From CAYQVW01 sp964421245 (GTDB taxonomy: Bacteria; Margulisbacteria; WOR-1; XYC2-FULL-46-14): a stretch of DNA of 21,719 nucleotides. How positions within the stretch are numbered: position 1 is the first letter of the stretch; each line of letters opens with the position of its first letter. A program made the position numbers and the translations under genes. The stretch lies in assembly GCA_964421245.1 (NCBI GenBank), contig CAYQVW010000021.1:1-21719 (forward strand), in the 5' to 3' direction. The notes beneath the pieces were generated by a model that had not been told where the DNA came from, ran no database searches, and saw nothing but the letters and a program-made list of their open reading frames with translations. This document shows, piece after piece, positions 1-8,100 of the stretch.

Positions 1-2
1 AG

Positions 3-110
3 GTTGGAATTGGCACATTGTCTAAAGTTCGATTGGTGCCTAAATTCCCAGTTTTCTTTCAAGTCGAACTGTTTTTGCTTCCGCCGAAGGGCCGCGTTAT
101 AAAGAAGTAG
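3..110 (+). CDS. Possible 3' end of an upstream gene (partial)
   Basis: An open frame runs from the window edge for 35 codons and stops at a TAG at 108-110. The peptide is basic and hydrophobic, begins VGIGTLSKVR and ends GRVIKK. I recognise no family. The only support for coding is that this frame stays open while another plus frame closes within about 25 bases, and that a terminator-like hairpin follows at 148-195. The opposite strand also has an open frame here, so the strand is uncertain. It may be non-coding. Confidence 0.2.
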   Translation, partial: VGIGTLSKVRLVPKFPVFFQVELFLLPPKGRVIKK

Positions 111-144
111 AAGGTTAAGACATTATACCTAACACTATTCGCAA

Positions 145-834
145 GTGGCGGTCGCACACATTATCCCCACATCGAATTGCGACCGCTTTTTCTCTCTTGG
201 AATGGTGAAGTCCTCAAATCCATACGAGATTTTAAACGAGATCGAAAAAATACGCCACAGAAACAACTATCATGATGAAGCAAAGTGGACTAGTATTTTT
301 CCTAAAAACCTGCCAATTTACAAAGAGATATTAACAGTATTGTTTAATGCCTTAGAATCAAACAACGGCACAAAGTATTGTATGATGATCGTAGACAAAA
401 AAGGCAAATACTTCAAAAATCACTATAATGCCAACCCATTTCAGGCTTATGAAGATTTTAGCATACAATTATTAAAGGGTAATATTACACCTAATGAGGT
501 CATAGCTGTAATCGCCGATGAATCACCGGTTCCAACTGGTTCTACTTATGAAACAAACGTTAAAAACACTATCAATAATCATTTCAAACGCTTAGCATTG
601 CACGGCATTTGCAAAGTTGATTCAAAGGAAAATGACTTATTGCAAGTTGTTGACCTTTTAGTTGGGACAATAAGTTATGATTTAAAAGTGCGCCATAAAT
701 TGGCGGGCCAAGGTAAAAGTATCAGGATAAAATGTAAATATGAACTACTTGATTTTATTAAAAATAAACTCGGAGTAGAATCATTTGCAAAAGATGCCAG
801 GAATCTGGCATACAATATTAAGCTATTTAGATAA
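145..834 (+). CDS. DUF3800-like protein, probably N-terminally truncated
   Basis: The frame encodes up to 229 residues from a GTG at 145. An in-frame stop at 130-132 blocks any extension, and an ATG at 202 would give 210 residues. Its layout resembles DUF3800 (RNase H-fold, function unknown): an F.LG strand near residue 16, a helix, EAKWTSI near 45-51, YKEIL, then MMIVDKK, a VIAVIADES strand near residue 120, and LLQVVDLLVGTISYDL near 165-180, which matches the family's LQxADLxxG motif. The usual opening YxDESG segment, which carries a conserved acid, is missing and I found it in no other frame upstream. No good ribosome site precedes either start, and a terminator-like hairpin sits in the first 17 codons. 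It may be a decayed accessory gene. The family call rests on pattern memory only. Confidence 0.5.
   Translation: MAVAHIIPTSNCDRFFSLGMVKSSNPYEILNEIEKIRHRNNYHDEAKWTSIFPKNLPIYKEILTVLFNALESNNGTKYCMMIVDKKGKYFKNHYNANPFQAYEDFSIQLLKGNITPNEVIAVIADESPVPTGSTYETNVKNTINNHFKRLALHGICKVDSKENDLLQVVDLLVGTISYDLKVRHKLAGQGKSIRIKCKYELLDFIKNKLGVESFAKDARNLAYNIKLFR
148..195 (+). terminator. Rho-independent terminator-like hairpin
   Basis: A perfect 9-bp inverted repeat, GCGGTCGCA at 148-156 and TGCGACCGC at 178-186, encloses a 21-base loop and is followed at once by TTTTTCTCTCTT. The GC-rich stem plus T-run fits an intrinsic terminator for transcription arriving from the left, although the loop is long. It lies inside the GTG-started version of the DUF3800-like frame, which argues that the true start of that gene is downstream or that the gene is a remnant. 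Confidence 0.45.
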
Positions 835-851
835 AAAAACAGAGACAAGCC

Positions 852-1052
852 ATGGACCTAAAGTCGACGCCTGCCTCTGATTCTCCAGATGGGAAAAAAG
901 TTGCCATATGTATCTATTATGGGTTTGAATTTGGAGAGATTTATATTTTAAACCTAAAAGATGGTTCGTACTCATTATATAAAAAGTCTAAAGATGTCCT
1001 CGCAATAAAAAGCTGGAAAAAAGGGGAAGGGATATTGCTTTTTAGAGAGTAA
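852..1052 (+). CDS. Small protein resembling a single PD40/TolB-type propeller blade
   Basis: A 66-codon frame opens 17 bases after the DUF3800-like gene. The stretch SDSPDGKKVAICIYYGFEF followed by GEIYILNLKDGS fits the PD40 beta-propeller repeat (SPDGKxIAF...EIYxxNxDG) of TolB-like proteins. One blade cannot fold as a propeller, so this is either a remnant of a larger PD40 gene or an unrelated small beta protein. It has no signal peptide and only a weak purine stretch upstream (AGAGACAAG). The frame ends at the edge of the palindromic segment at 1052-1160. Confidence 0.4.
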   Translation: MDLKSTPASDSPDGKKVAICIYYGFEFGEIYILNLKDGSYSLYKKSKDVLAIKSWKKGEGILLFRE

Positions 1053-1160
1053 TACCAGGGGAAGGTTACCAGAAAAACAGATATCAGATAATCAGATCTG
1101 ATATCCTGATCCCTGATTTCTGATGCCCTCACCCTGGTCCCCTGGTATCCTGATATCCTA
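1052..1160. repeat. Nested palindrome with degenerate heptanucleotide repeats
   Basis: An outer perfect 11-bp inverted repeat (ATACCAGGGGA at 1052-1062, TCCCCTGGTAT at 1138-1148) encloses an inner perfect 10-bp one (GATATCAGAT at 1080-1089, ATCTGATATC at 1096-1105) with a 6-base loop. Between 1105 and 1163 the sequence has a period of about 7 with units like CCTGATC, CCTGATT, TCTGATG, CCTGGTC, CCTGGTA and CCTGATA. It separates two convergent genes and may end transcripts from both sides, although no strong T-run follows either stem. It touches the stop codons on both sides. Confidence 0.6.
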
Positions 1161-1652
1161 ACCCCTCTGCCTCACAACCTCATACATAACAATCCCAGCA
1201 GAGACAGAAGCGTTTAAAGAAGTAATTTTACCTTTTAGAGGAATTCTAACTAGCTGATCGCAACGCTGCTTTACTAAATGAGAAACGCCCTTGCCTTCAC
1301 TACCAATAACCAAAGCCAAAGGAATATTTAGATTAACTTTTGTATACTCAACGCTACCAGAAGCTTCTAAACCAATAACAGTAATTGCCTGATCCTTTAA
1401 AGTTTTTATTGCCTCAGCAATATTTGGAACTCGAGCAATTTTAACTAAATCTGCCGCACCAGTTGAAACCCTCTTAACCGTATCGGTAACCTGAACCTGC
1501 CTATTCTTGCGAATAATAACACCATCTACTCCAGCACCCTCTGCGGTTCGTAAAATTGCTCCAAAATTGTGTGGATCTTCTATGCCATCAAGAATAAGAA
1601 AGAATGGATCAGCTTTAGCGGCATCCAATAAATCGCTAAGATTGCAATACAT
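1158..1652 (-). CDS. rlmB: RlmB/TrmH-type SPOUT rRNA 2'-O-methyltransferase, short form
   Basis: The 164-residue protein has the three SpoU motifs in order. Motif 1 is LDGIEDPHNFGAILRTAEGA (residues 21-40, with Asn29 and catalytic-type Arg35), motif 2 is LVIGSEGKGV (114-123) and motif 3 is RIPLKGKITSLNASVSAGI (136-154). This matches the 23S rRNA Gm2251 methyltransferase RlmB better than TrmL, and predicts SAM-dependent 2'-O-methylation of a guanosine. RlmB proteins are usually about 240-260 residues with an N-terminal L30e-like RNA-binding domain. Here that domain is absent: the protein starts directly at the linker, and a TAA lies two codons upstream in frame. Its ATG sits inside the end of the aminotransferase gene with a 17-base overlap, suggesting translational coupling. 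No strong ribosome site is visible. Confidence 0.85.
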   Translation of the reverse strand: MYCNLSDLLDAAKADPFFLILDGIEDPHNFGAILRTAEGAGVDGVIIRKNRQVQVTDTVKRVSTGAADLVKIARVPNIAEAIKTLKDQAITVIGLEASGSVEYTKVNLNIPLALVIGSEGKGVSHLVKQRCDQLVRIPLKGKITSLNASVSAGIVMYEVVRQRG

Positions 1653-2841
1653 GTTTTAAAGCTTTTTCAAAGATTGAAAGCGCGGTATTAATTTGTTTTT
1701 TGGTAACGTTTAGTGCAGGAACAAAACGAATAACTGTTCCATCCGCCCCGGTACTTATTAAAACCAATTTATGATCTAGGCAATAATTTAAAATCTTTTT
1801 AACAATTTGATTATCTTTAAAGTCTACCCCTATCATTAATCCAACCCCGCGAATTTGTTTTATCTGAGGAAAATCAATTTTTAAATCCTTTAACTTAGAT
1901 TTTAGATGTTTTCCAAGTTTAGCAGAATTGGCAACTAATTTATTCTTCTTAATTACATCAATAGTCGCAACTGACGCAGCACAACAGACCGGATTGCCAC
2001 CATAGGTTCCACCGTGCGCACCAGGAGACCACTTGGCCATTATTTCTTTAGAGGCAACACAGGCCCCAAGCGGAAACCCAGAAGCCAAACCCTTAGCTAA
2101 AGTCATAATATCTGGTACAACGCCTGCATGCTCTATTGCAAACCACTTCCCGGTCCTTCCAAACCCACTCTGAATCTCATCACAGATAAATAAAACTTTG
2201 TATTTTGTACAAATCTTTCTCAGTTTTTTTAAGAATTCAGGCGGGATTTCAATATAACCACCCTCACCAAGAATTGGTTCAAGAATAACAGCAGCAATAT
2301 CATTTTCACAAATGACTTCTTCAACTTCTGCAATATCCCAATCAACAATGTGAACATTGGGTAATAATGGTTCATATCCCTCTCGATATTTCATTTTAGA
2401 AGTGGTAACAGAAAGCGCCCCTAACGTCCTTCCATGAAAACAACCCTTAAAACAGATAATTCCGGGCTTCTTGGTTACATACTTTGCAAGCTTAAGAGCT
2501 GATTCTGCTGCCTCTGATCCACTCTGACAGAGAAAAGGCTGAGCATCTTTAATCGGAACAACCTTACCCAATTCCTCTGCAAGCTTAATGTATGGCTCAT
2601 ACAAGGCCACACCAATACAAATGTGAATGAGTTTCTTTAACTGATCAGATGCTGCAGCTACAACCTTTGGATGACAATGACCGACAACAGTTGTTGCAAT
2701 ACCCGAAGAAAAGTCTAAATACTTCTTACCATCGGTAGCAAAGATATAACATCCCTTGGCTGATTTAATCTCAAAATCAGCATAATATCGCCCTAAAACA
2801 GGTGGCGTTACTTTTTTAAATCTATGTAAAAGCTTTTTCAT
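1636..2841 (-). CDS. Class-III PLP aminotransferase (4-aminobutyrate / acetylornithine type)
   Basis: The 401-residue protein is a fold-type I, PLP-dependent omega-aminotransferase. Visible are the cofactor phosphate motif QSGSEAAESALKLA (106-119), the aromatic stacking motif FHGRTLGALSVT (135-146), EPILGEGG (188-195), DEIQSGFGRTGKWFA (221-235) and the Schiff-base lysine Lys250 in MTLAKGLASGFPLGA, followed by GTYGGNP (278-284). Whole-length similarity is to the GabT/ArgD group. The wording around the lysine and the HGGTYGGNP loop looks more like GabT than ArgD, but substrate cannot be settled by eye. It overlaps rlmB by 17 bases downstream. Upstream there is a TATAAT promoter and a purine-rich leader of about 30 bases with GAGAG stretches that may serve as the ribosome site. 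No arginine or GABA genes are adjacent. Confidence 0.85.
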   Translation of the reverse strand: MKKLLHRFKKVTPPVLGRYYADFEIKSAKGCYIFATDGKKYLDFSSGIATTVVGHCHPKVVAAASDQLKKLIHICIGVALYEPYIKLAEELGKVVPIKDAQPFLCQSGSEAAESALKLAKYVTKKPGIICFKGCFHGRTLGALSVTTSKMKYREGYEPLLPNVHIVDWDIAEVEEVICENDIAAVILEPILGEGGYIEIPPEFLKKLRKICTKYKVLFICDEIQSGFGRTGKWFAIEHAGVVPDIMTLAKGLASGFPLGACVASKEIMAKWSPGAHGGTYGGNPVCCAASVATIDVIKKNKLVANSAKLGKHLKSKLKDLKIDFPQIKQIRGVGLMIGVDFKDNQIVKKILNYCLDHKLVLISTGADGTVIRFVPALNVTKKQINTALSIFEKALKHVLQS

Positions 2842-2874
2842 TTTTCTCTCTTTCTCTCAACTTTCCTCTCCCGC

Positions 2875-2903
2875 ATTATACCTCACTTGTCTTCAATCTG
2901 CAA
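2875..2903 (-). promoter_or_regulatory. Sigma-70-type promoter of the aminotransferase-rlmB operon
   Basis: On the minus strand a perfect TATAAT lies at 2875-2880, with TTGCAG at 2898-2903 and a 17-base spacer. It predicts a start near 2868 and a short purine-rich leader before the ATG at 2841. Its -35 lies between the -35 and -10 of the protease promoter facing the other way, so both cannot be occupied at the same time. Confidence 0.6.
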
Positions 2904-2915
2904 AATTGCTATACT
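2887..2915 (+). promoter_or_regulatory. Extended -10 promoter of the S8 protease gene (leaderless)
   Basis: TTGTCT at 2887-2892 and TATACT at 2910-2915 are separated by 17 bases, with an extended -10 TGC directly before the hexamer. The expected transcription start, 6-8 bases after the -10, falls on or next to the ATG at 2923, so the mRNA should have little or no 5' leader. No Shine-Dalgarno sequence is present. Confidence 0.65.
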
Positions 2916-2922
2916 TTCTGAA

Positions 2923-5118
2923 ATGAGAATCTTTTTTGTTTTTCTCTTTTTTGTTGTCAGTTGTCAGTTGTTAGTTGTTAGTTCTGCGATAGCAGATTAT
3001 GTTCCAGGGCAAGTACTTGTAAAATTTAAGGCCGGCGTTGTAGAAAAAGATCAATCCTTACTACAGTCCGTCAAAACCATTAAACTTAAAAATCGCAGAA
3101 TAAAAGAAAAGCTTGATAAATTAAAGTATAAAAAAATTGAAGGAAAGTTCAAAAAAAGCTCTCCCTATCATGTAAGAAGCAAGCACCTTGTCGATATCCC
3201 CGATTTATCTCAAATTTATCTTTTAACCTTCGATAGCAACGAAAATATTTCAAACATAGTAAAGGAACTAAAAAAAGAGAATGAAGTAATATATGCAGAA
3301 CCAAATGGAATAGTTCGTGCACTCACCACAACTCCAAATGATACTAATTTTACTTCCAAACAATGGGGATTAATAAAAATTAATATGCAACAAGCTTGGG
3401 ACCTAACCCAAGGCAATAGCAGTACACGTGTTGCCGTTGTTGATAGCGGAGCTGATTATAATCATGAAGACTTAACTGGTAAGATAATTTTGGGTTACGA
3501 TTATATTAACGACGACAGTGATCCGATGGATGATAATGGACATGGAACTCATATCGCAGGCATTATTGGAGCGTTAACAAACAATAGTAAGGGTATCGCT
3601 GGTGCCAACTGGAACACAAAAATTTTGGCGGTAAAGGCCTTAAACGCTGCAGGAAAAGGGGCAATATCGGTAGTATCAGATGCAATTGTCTATGCCGCAG
3701 ATAACAGTGCTTCTGTAATAAACTTGAGTCTTGGAGATTATACTCATTACGCAACATTAAAAACCGCAATCGATTATGCTGTTGCAAAAGGTTGTATCAT
3801 CGTCGCCGCTGCTGGAAATGAAAACACCGATAGCCTGCTATACCCCGCCGCTTACAGCAATGTATTAGCTGTAGCGTCAACCGATAGCAGCGACCAAAGA
3901 TCGGTCTGGGGTGGCAGTGCATCAAATTATGGGACCTGGGTAGATATATCCGCTCCCGGAACAGATATTTACAGCACCTGGCTTTCTACCGTCGCTCCTT
4001 TCACTAGTTATGCCTATTCCGACGGAACATCGATGGCTTCACCAATCGTTGCGGGGGTTGCCAGCCTTCTTTTAACTATTAATCCAAGCTGGAGCTATAC
4101 TCAAGTATTTAATCGCCTGAAAACTACTGCAACAAATATTGACTCCAAAAACCCAAGCTATATAGGAAGACTCGGTTCAGGAAGAGTAAATGCACAATCT
4201 GCCCTCTCTCTTCCATATGCTATTATCAATTCACCAACAACCGACGAAGTTGTTAGCGGATCTCTAACCATTTCCGGTATTGCCAACGCATTAAACTTTA
4301 GTAGGTACACTGTAGCACTTGGACAAGGTAGTTCTCCTACCACCTACTCAAATATTAGAACATCAAGTACTAAGGTTGCGTCAGGTACCCTTGCAACCTA
4401 CACTACTACTGCAACCGCAGACGGAACTCATACAATCAAATTAACTGTAGAAAACAGTGATCCGCAAACTAAGGAGGTAACCAGGAGATTTATTATTGAT
4501 AATACTCCTCCAACCGCAACAATTACTTCCCCAATCAACAAAGCTACAATAACCGAATCCATTAATATTTTAGGAACAGCAGCAGATAGCAACATTTATA
4601 CTTATATTTTAGAATATTCTGCTGATTCCGGAACAAGCTATCAACAAATTAGTGCCGGAACAAGTTCGATCACTGGTAGTACAATTGGATCTTGGAATAC
4701 GGCAGGTCTTAGTGGATCATATATTTTAAGGCTTAGCGTTACCGACAAAGCGGGACAAATAACAACAACATCAATTACAATCACGATTGACAATAGCTCT
4801 ACAAGCAGCAAGTCAGCCACAGGAACAAGCTATAGCTCTCCTAATCCATTCAATCCACAAACCCAAAGTCAGACTTATATTTCTTACAATTTAAGCGATA
4901 ACTTTAATACCTCTGTCTATTTATTCGATATTACTGGAAAATTAATTTTCAAGAGAACTTTTGTTGCGGGTACTGATGGAGGAAAATCCGGTAAAAACAT
5001 GGTCCCTTGGAATGGAAGAAATAATTTTGGAGAAAGAGTCACAAACGGAGTTTATCTTTTTAAAGTCGTCGCAGACAATTCTGTACTTGATTCCGGCAAA
5101 ATCATCATCCTCTATTAG
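2923..5118 (+). CDS. Secreted subtilisin-like (S8) serine protease with FlgD-like C-terminal domain
   Basis: I place the start at the ATG at 2923, 12 codons inside the longest frame, because it follows the promoter at leaderless spacing and begins a good signal peptide (MRIFFVFLFFVVS... cut near AIA/DY). The mature form starts with an I9-like propeptide (YVPGQVLVKFKAG to AEPNGIVRA, about residues 25-133). The catalytic domain carries Asp174 in VAVVDSG, His207 in NGHGTH, oxyanion Asn299 in AAAGNEN and Ser370 in GTSMASP. Two Ig-like beta domains follow (about 435-525 and 530-625). The C-terminus (SPNPFNP at 639-645 to the end) is a FlgD-Ig-like module, common at the ends of secreted proteins in Bacteroidota relatives and candidate phyla, and perhaps a sorting or anchoring signal. 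The signal peptide is partly encoded by heptanucleotide repeats. Substrate is unknown. Its stop codon overlaps that of the convergent outer-membrane gene. Confidence 0.92.
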   Translation: MRIFFVFLFFVVSCQLLVVSSAIADYVPGQVLVKFKAGVVEKDQSLLQSVKTIKLKNRRIKEKLDKLKYKKIEGKFKKSSPYHVRSKHLVDIPDLSQIYLLTFDSNENISNIVKELKKENEVIYAEPNGIVRALTTTPNDTNFTSKQWGLIKINMQQAWDLTQGNSSTRVAVVDSGADYNHEDLTGKIILGYDYINDDSDPMDDNGHGTHIAGIIGALTNNSKGIAGANWNTKILAVKALNAAGKGAISVVSDAIVYAADNSASVINLSLGDYTHYATLKTAIDYAVAKGCIIVAAAGNENTDSLLYPAAYSNVLAVASTDSSDQRSVWGGSASNYGTWVDISAPGTDIYSTWLSTVAPFTSYAYSDGTSMASPIVAGVASLLLTINPSWSYTQVFNRLKTTATNIDSKNPSYIGRLGSGRVNAQSALSLPYAIINSPTTDEVVSGSLTISGIANALNFSRYTVALGQGSSPTTYSNIRTSSTKVASGTLATYTTTATADGTHTIKLTVENSDPQTKEVTRRFIIDNTPPTATITSPINKATITESINILGTAADSNIYTYILEYSADSGTSYQQISAGTSSITGSTIGSWNTAGLSGSYILRLSVTDKAGQITTTSITITIDNSSTSSKSATGTSYSSPNPFNPQTQSQTYISYNLSDNFNTSVYLFDITGKLIFKRTFVAGTDGGKSGKNMVPWNGRNNFGERVTNGVYLFKVVADNSVLDSGKIIILY
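2953..2987 (+). repeat. Heptanucleotide tandem repeat inside the signal-peptide codons
   Basis: Four tandem 7-mers, GTTGTCA twice and then GTTGTTA twice (2953-2980), are followed by a degenerate GTTCTGC. They encode VVSCQLLVVS, the hydrophobic core of the protease signal peptide. Such heptanucleotide arrays resemble the STRR repeats described in cyanobacteria and are usually intergenic. Because 7 is not a multiple of 3, gain or loss of a unit would shift the frame. Confidence 0.8.
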
Positions 5119-8100
5119 AAATTTAGAGTCCCCTCAAAGCTAACTGACGTCGCCTTAAAATTATCGGTACTCTTTAGGTTGTTTTCGTAATCAAGCAGCT
5201 TACCCCTTGCAACCAAAACGATTGATGATAAAACAGGATTGAAGGTAGATGGGATTTTAAAATTAAAACTCAAGTCATTAATCTTCTTTTGATAATCTTG
5301 ATCAGGAAATGTTCCCCCTGATAAAACCTCTCCACGATTATGCTCATAAGAGTATTTATAAATCAACGTCCCCCAAGTATATACCCCTCTTGTTACATTC
5401 ATTCCAACTAAAGACTTATGTCGACTAACCGCATCAGTCAACCGAGTTGTTACTTTGAGAGAATAGTCCCCTTTTAATTTGGTGCCAAAAACATTGAGCG
5501 TTGATGATGCCTTGGACGTTTGCGCCTGGGTTCTTAAGAAAACGTTATCTTTCATATTCCAGTAATCGCTCTGAACAAATCCGGGAGTAAGAGACAATAT
5601 TGACAATGGTTTAAAAGTTATTGCGTATGACTGGGTAAGAGTTTGCTCTTCTAAGTGACTCTCCGAACTGCCGGATGGACTCATCTGATCACGATATAGC
5701 AGCGCAAGTTTGTTTGAAATCTCGACATACCTGGTTTTGATTGGTACAAATTTAAAGTCGTAACTATTGGAACGACCATTTCCCTCTTTTCCGGTATTAT
5801 AAATATTACTATTTTCAGAATAAGAGTATCCGCCATTCAATCGAGAACTTGGGTTAATTTTTATGGAAGCTGAAGTCCGCTCGCTCTTCGGATTCTTATT
5901 TAAAGTTACAACAGACGGTGTTTCTTGTCGATTGTAATCATATAAGGTTGTTAGTACTTTAGTAGGACGCAAATCCATCCTATAAGTGGCATTTCTTGTT
6001 TCCGCATAACCAGCAGTAGGCTTTATCGTAAACTGCTCTGACCGGACCATCTTGGCATAAGCAGTCCACTTTTTTAACCTGCCCATCGTCAAATCAACAT
6101 TGGCATCATAAGAATAATTTCTGGAATAACTCTTTGAAGTTACTTCATCGGTCCCAGTACCAACATATGAAATTCTTTCTGGTTCAGAGATTTGATAATC
6201 ATAAGACAACTTAACCTTTTTTGTTATTTGTAGCTGCTCTTTCAAATAAATAAAATCACTAGTATTTTTTGTTAATCCAACTAAATTATCAAGATTGGTT
6301 TTCTTTCCTTCGTATTTCTGATTAAAAGTTAATATTCCTCGCTTCAGGGCAGCTGGAACAATTGACCCCCCAACATCAAACTGATTATTATTTACACTAT
6401 TATCATCCGCAATTGTTAAATAACGACGAATATTAAGACCAACTTTTGCCATCTTGTTTGGGTCAAGAGCTATTGCATATCGTCTATCATAATTTCTAGA
6501 AAACCGACTCGTACTATTTGAAAGCAGATTATTGGTCTCTTTGTAGTCATAGCCAACTACTAAATCATGATACTTCGGCTTAAAATGACCCGAGAAATTC
6601 TGAGCATTACTTCCAAGGCTAAGAGAAAGTCCTCCCATTGGAGTGAAATTGGATCCAATATCCTTTTTATTATAAGCAAAATCAAAAAATCCAATCGAGC
6701 TCTTAGCCGACATTTTATATGCACGTCCCACATTGGCAACTGCCTGCCCACCTGCCCCACCCGCTGACTCAAAAGAATAGTCAACCACGACCGAATCCGA
6801 TGGCCCCAAAGTAACATAATAGAATGTAATTAAACCAGTAATATAATCAATCGTGTAATCTATATCTTTATTCCTTAAGTAACTATTAACGTAAACCTTC
6901 TCACTATTCTCAATAACGGGTGTGCTTCCAAGTTTTGGCAAACGCCTAGTCGATCCAGTAAAACTGGTGAAGGTTTCTGAAGTCATAACCTCAGAAACTA
7001 CTCGATCTTTATTGGAAGTGGCAAACTGACCACCAAGCTCTAAAGCCTTTCCAAATTTAACGTCAAAATCCATACCAAAAACATCTTGTTTAATATCCCC
7101 ACCAGTATCAGCTGCTGGAGGAACATATCTAAACTCCACTGTAAAGTTCTTGTTTGTCGGAAGCGGATCATTAAAAATAACTTCGGGGGGGTTATCATTA
7201 TAATAATTAATTGAGTAACCAACAGATCCACCATCATAGGCTTCCGGTGAACTATTTCTCTGATAAGTTGTTATGATACTAGACCCAGGAATTGTAACCC
7301 TGACAATTTCCGAGCCAGGAACTATATTTCTATAGTTTTTTATTTCATAATCCCGGCTTCCATCTCCATAACTTGAATATTTTCCATAAACACTCTTATG
7401 ATAATTATATGAAACCACTACCTCGTCAGTTATTGCAACAGTTCTTAAAAGCTTAATTGTTCCAGTATCATAACCATCTGACAGGTCATACTTATCATTT
7501 AGGAAGGCCAGAGCTGTACTTGGTGTAACAATGGCTTGGCCTGTTGATCCTGCCTCAACTGAGGGAACAACATAGTCTGCTCCATAAGTTAAGTCAGTAC
7601 CATTTAGGGCAACAGTAATGGTTCCGCCTTCTTCGGTTGGAACCAAAGGAAGATTATTTAAATAAATCGTATTATTGTTTGAAATAATATCGGCTCCCGT
7701 TTCCTTCTCGGAAACCGCTACTGTCGGCAATCCCCCTCCCTGCTTAGCTGATTCTTTTAAAAAGGTCATACCAACCTTCGCATAAGTATCCCTCTTTTTT
7801 GATTTAGTTTTGCTTTTATCAATAATACGATGACTATATGTGGCTTCGATTAAAGAAGTGTTTGAGATTTTATTAAAAAAGAAGATGGTTCCCAAGAGGT
7901 AATCTATTTTATAATCAAACCCCTTAAGAAATAAAACCCCATCCACTTTAATTCGCTCAGATTGCGGAATAATCCATTTATTTTTAAAATAGTAATCTCC
8001 CTGACTGCCAATTCCAGGGATACTCTCAACTTTCGAACTTGTTTTATAATATTTATAACTAACCTCTAGAGGATGGAGGCTACTTGGAACATCTGCAATA

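Noticed and set aside
122..127. Minus-strand TATAAT promoter at the left edge
   Set aside because: No -35-like hexamer lies at a workable distance (CGCCAC at 17 bases), and no credible minus-strand gene follows.
120..190. Possible integron attC site (ACCTAAC at 127-133 followed by a hairpin)
   Set aside because: There is no matching GTTRRRY on the far side of the stem and no integrase or cassette array.
2887..2922. Upstream TTG start for the S8 protease
   Set aside because: That codon is part of the -35 hexamer; the ATG at 2923 begins a proper signal peptide.
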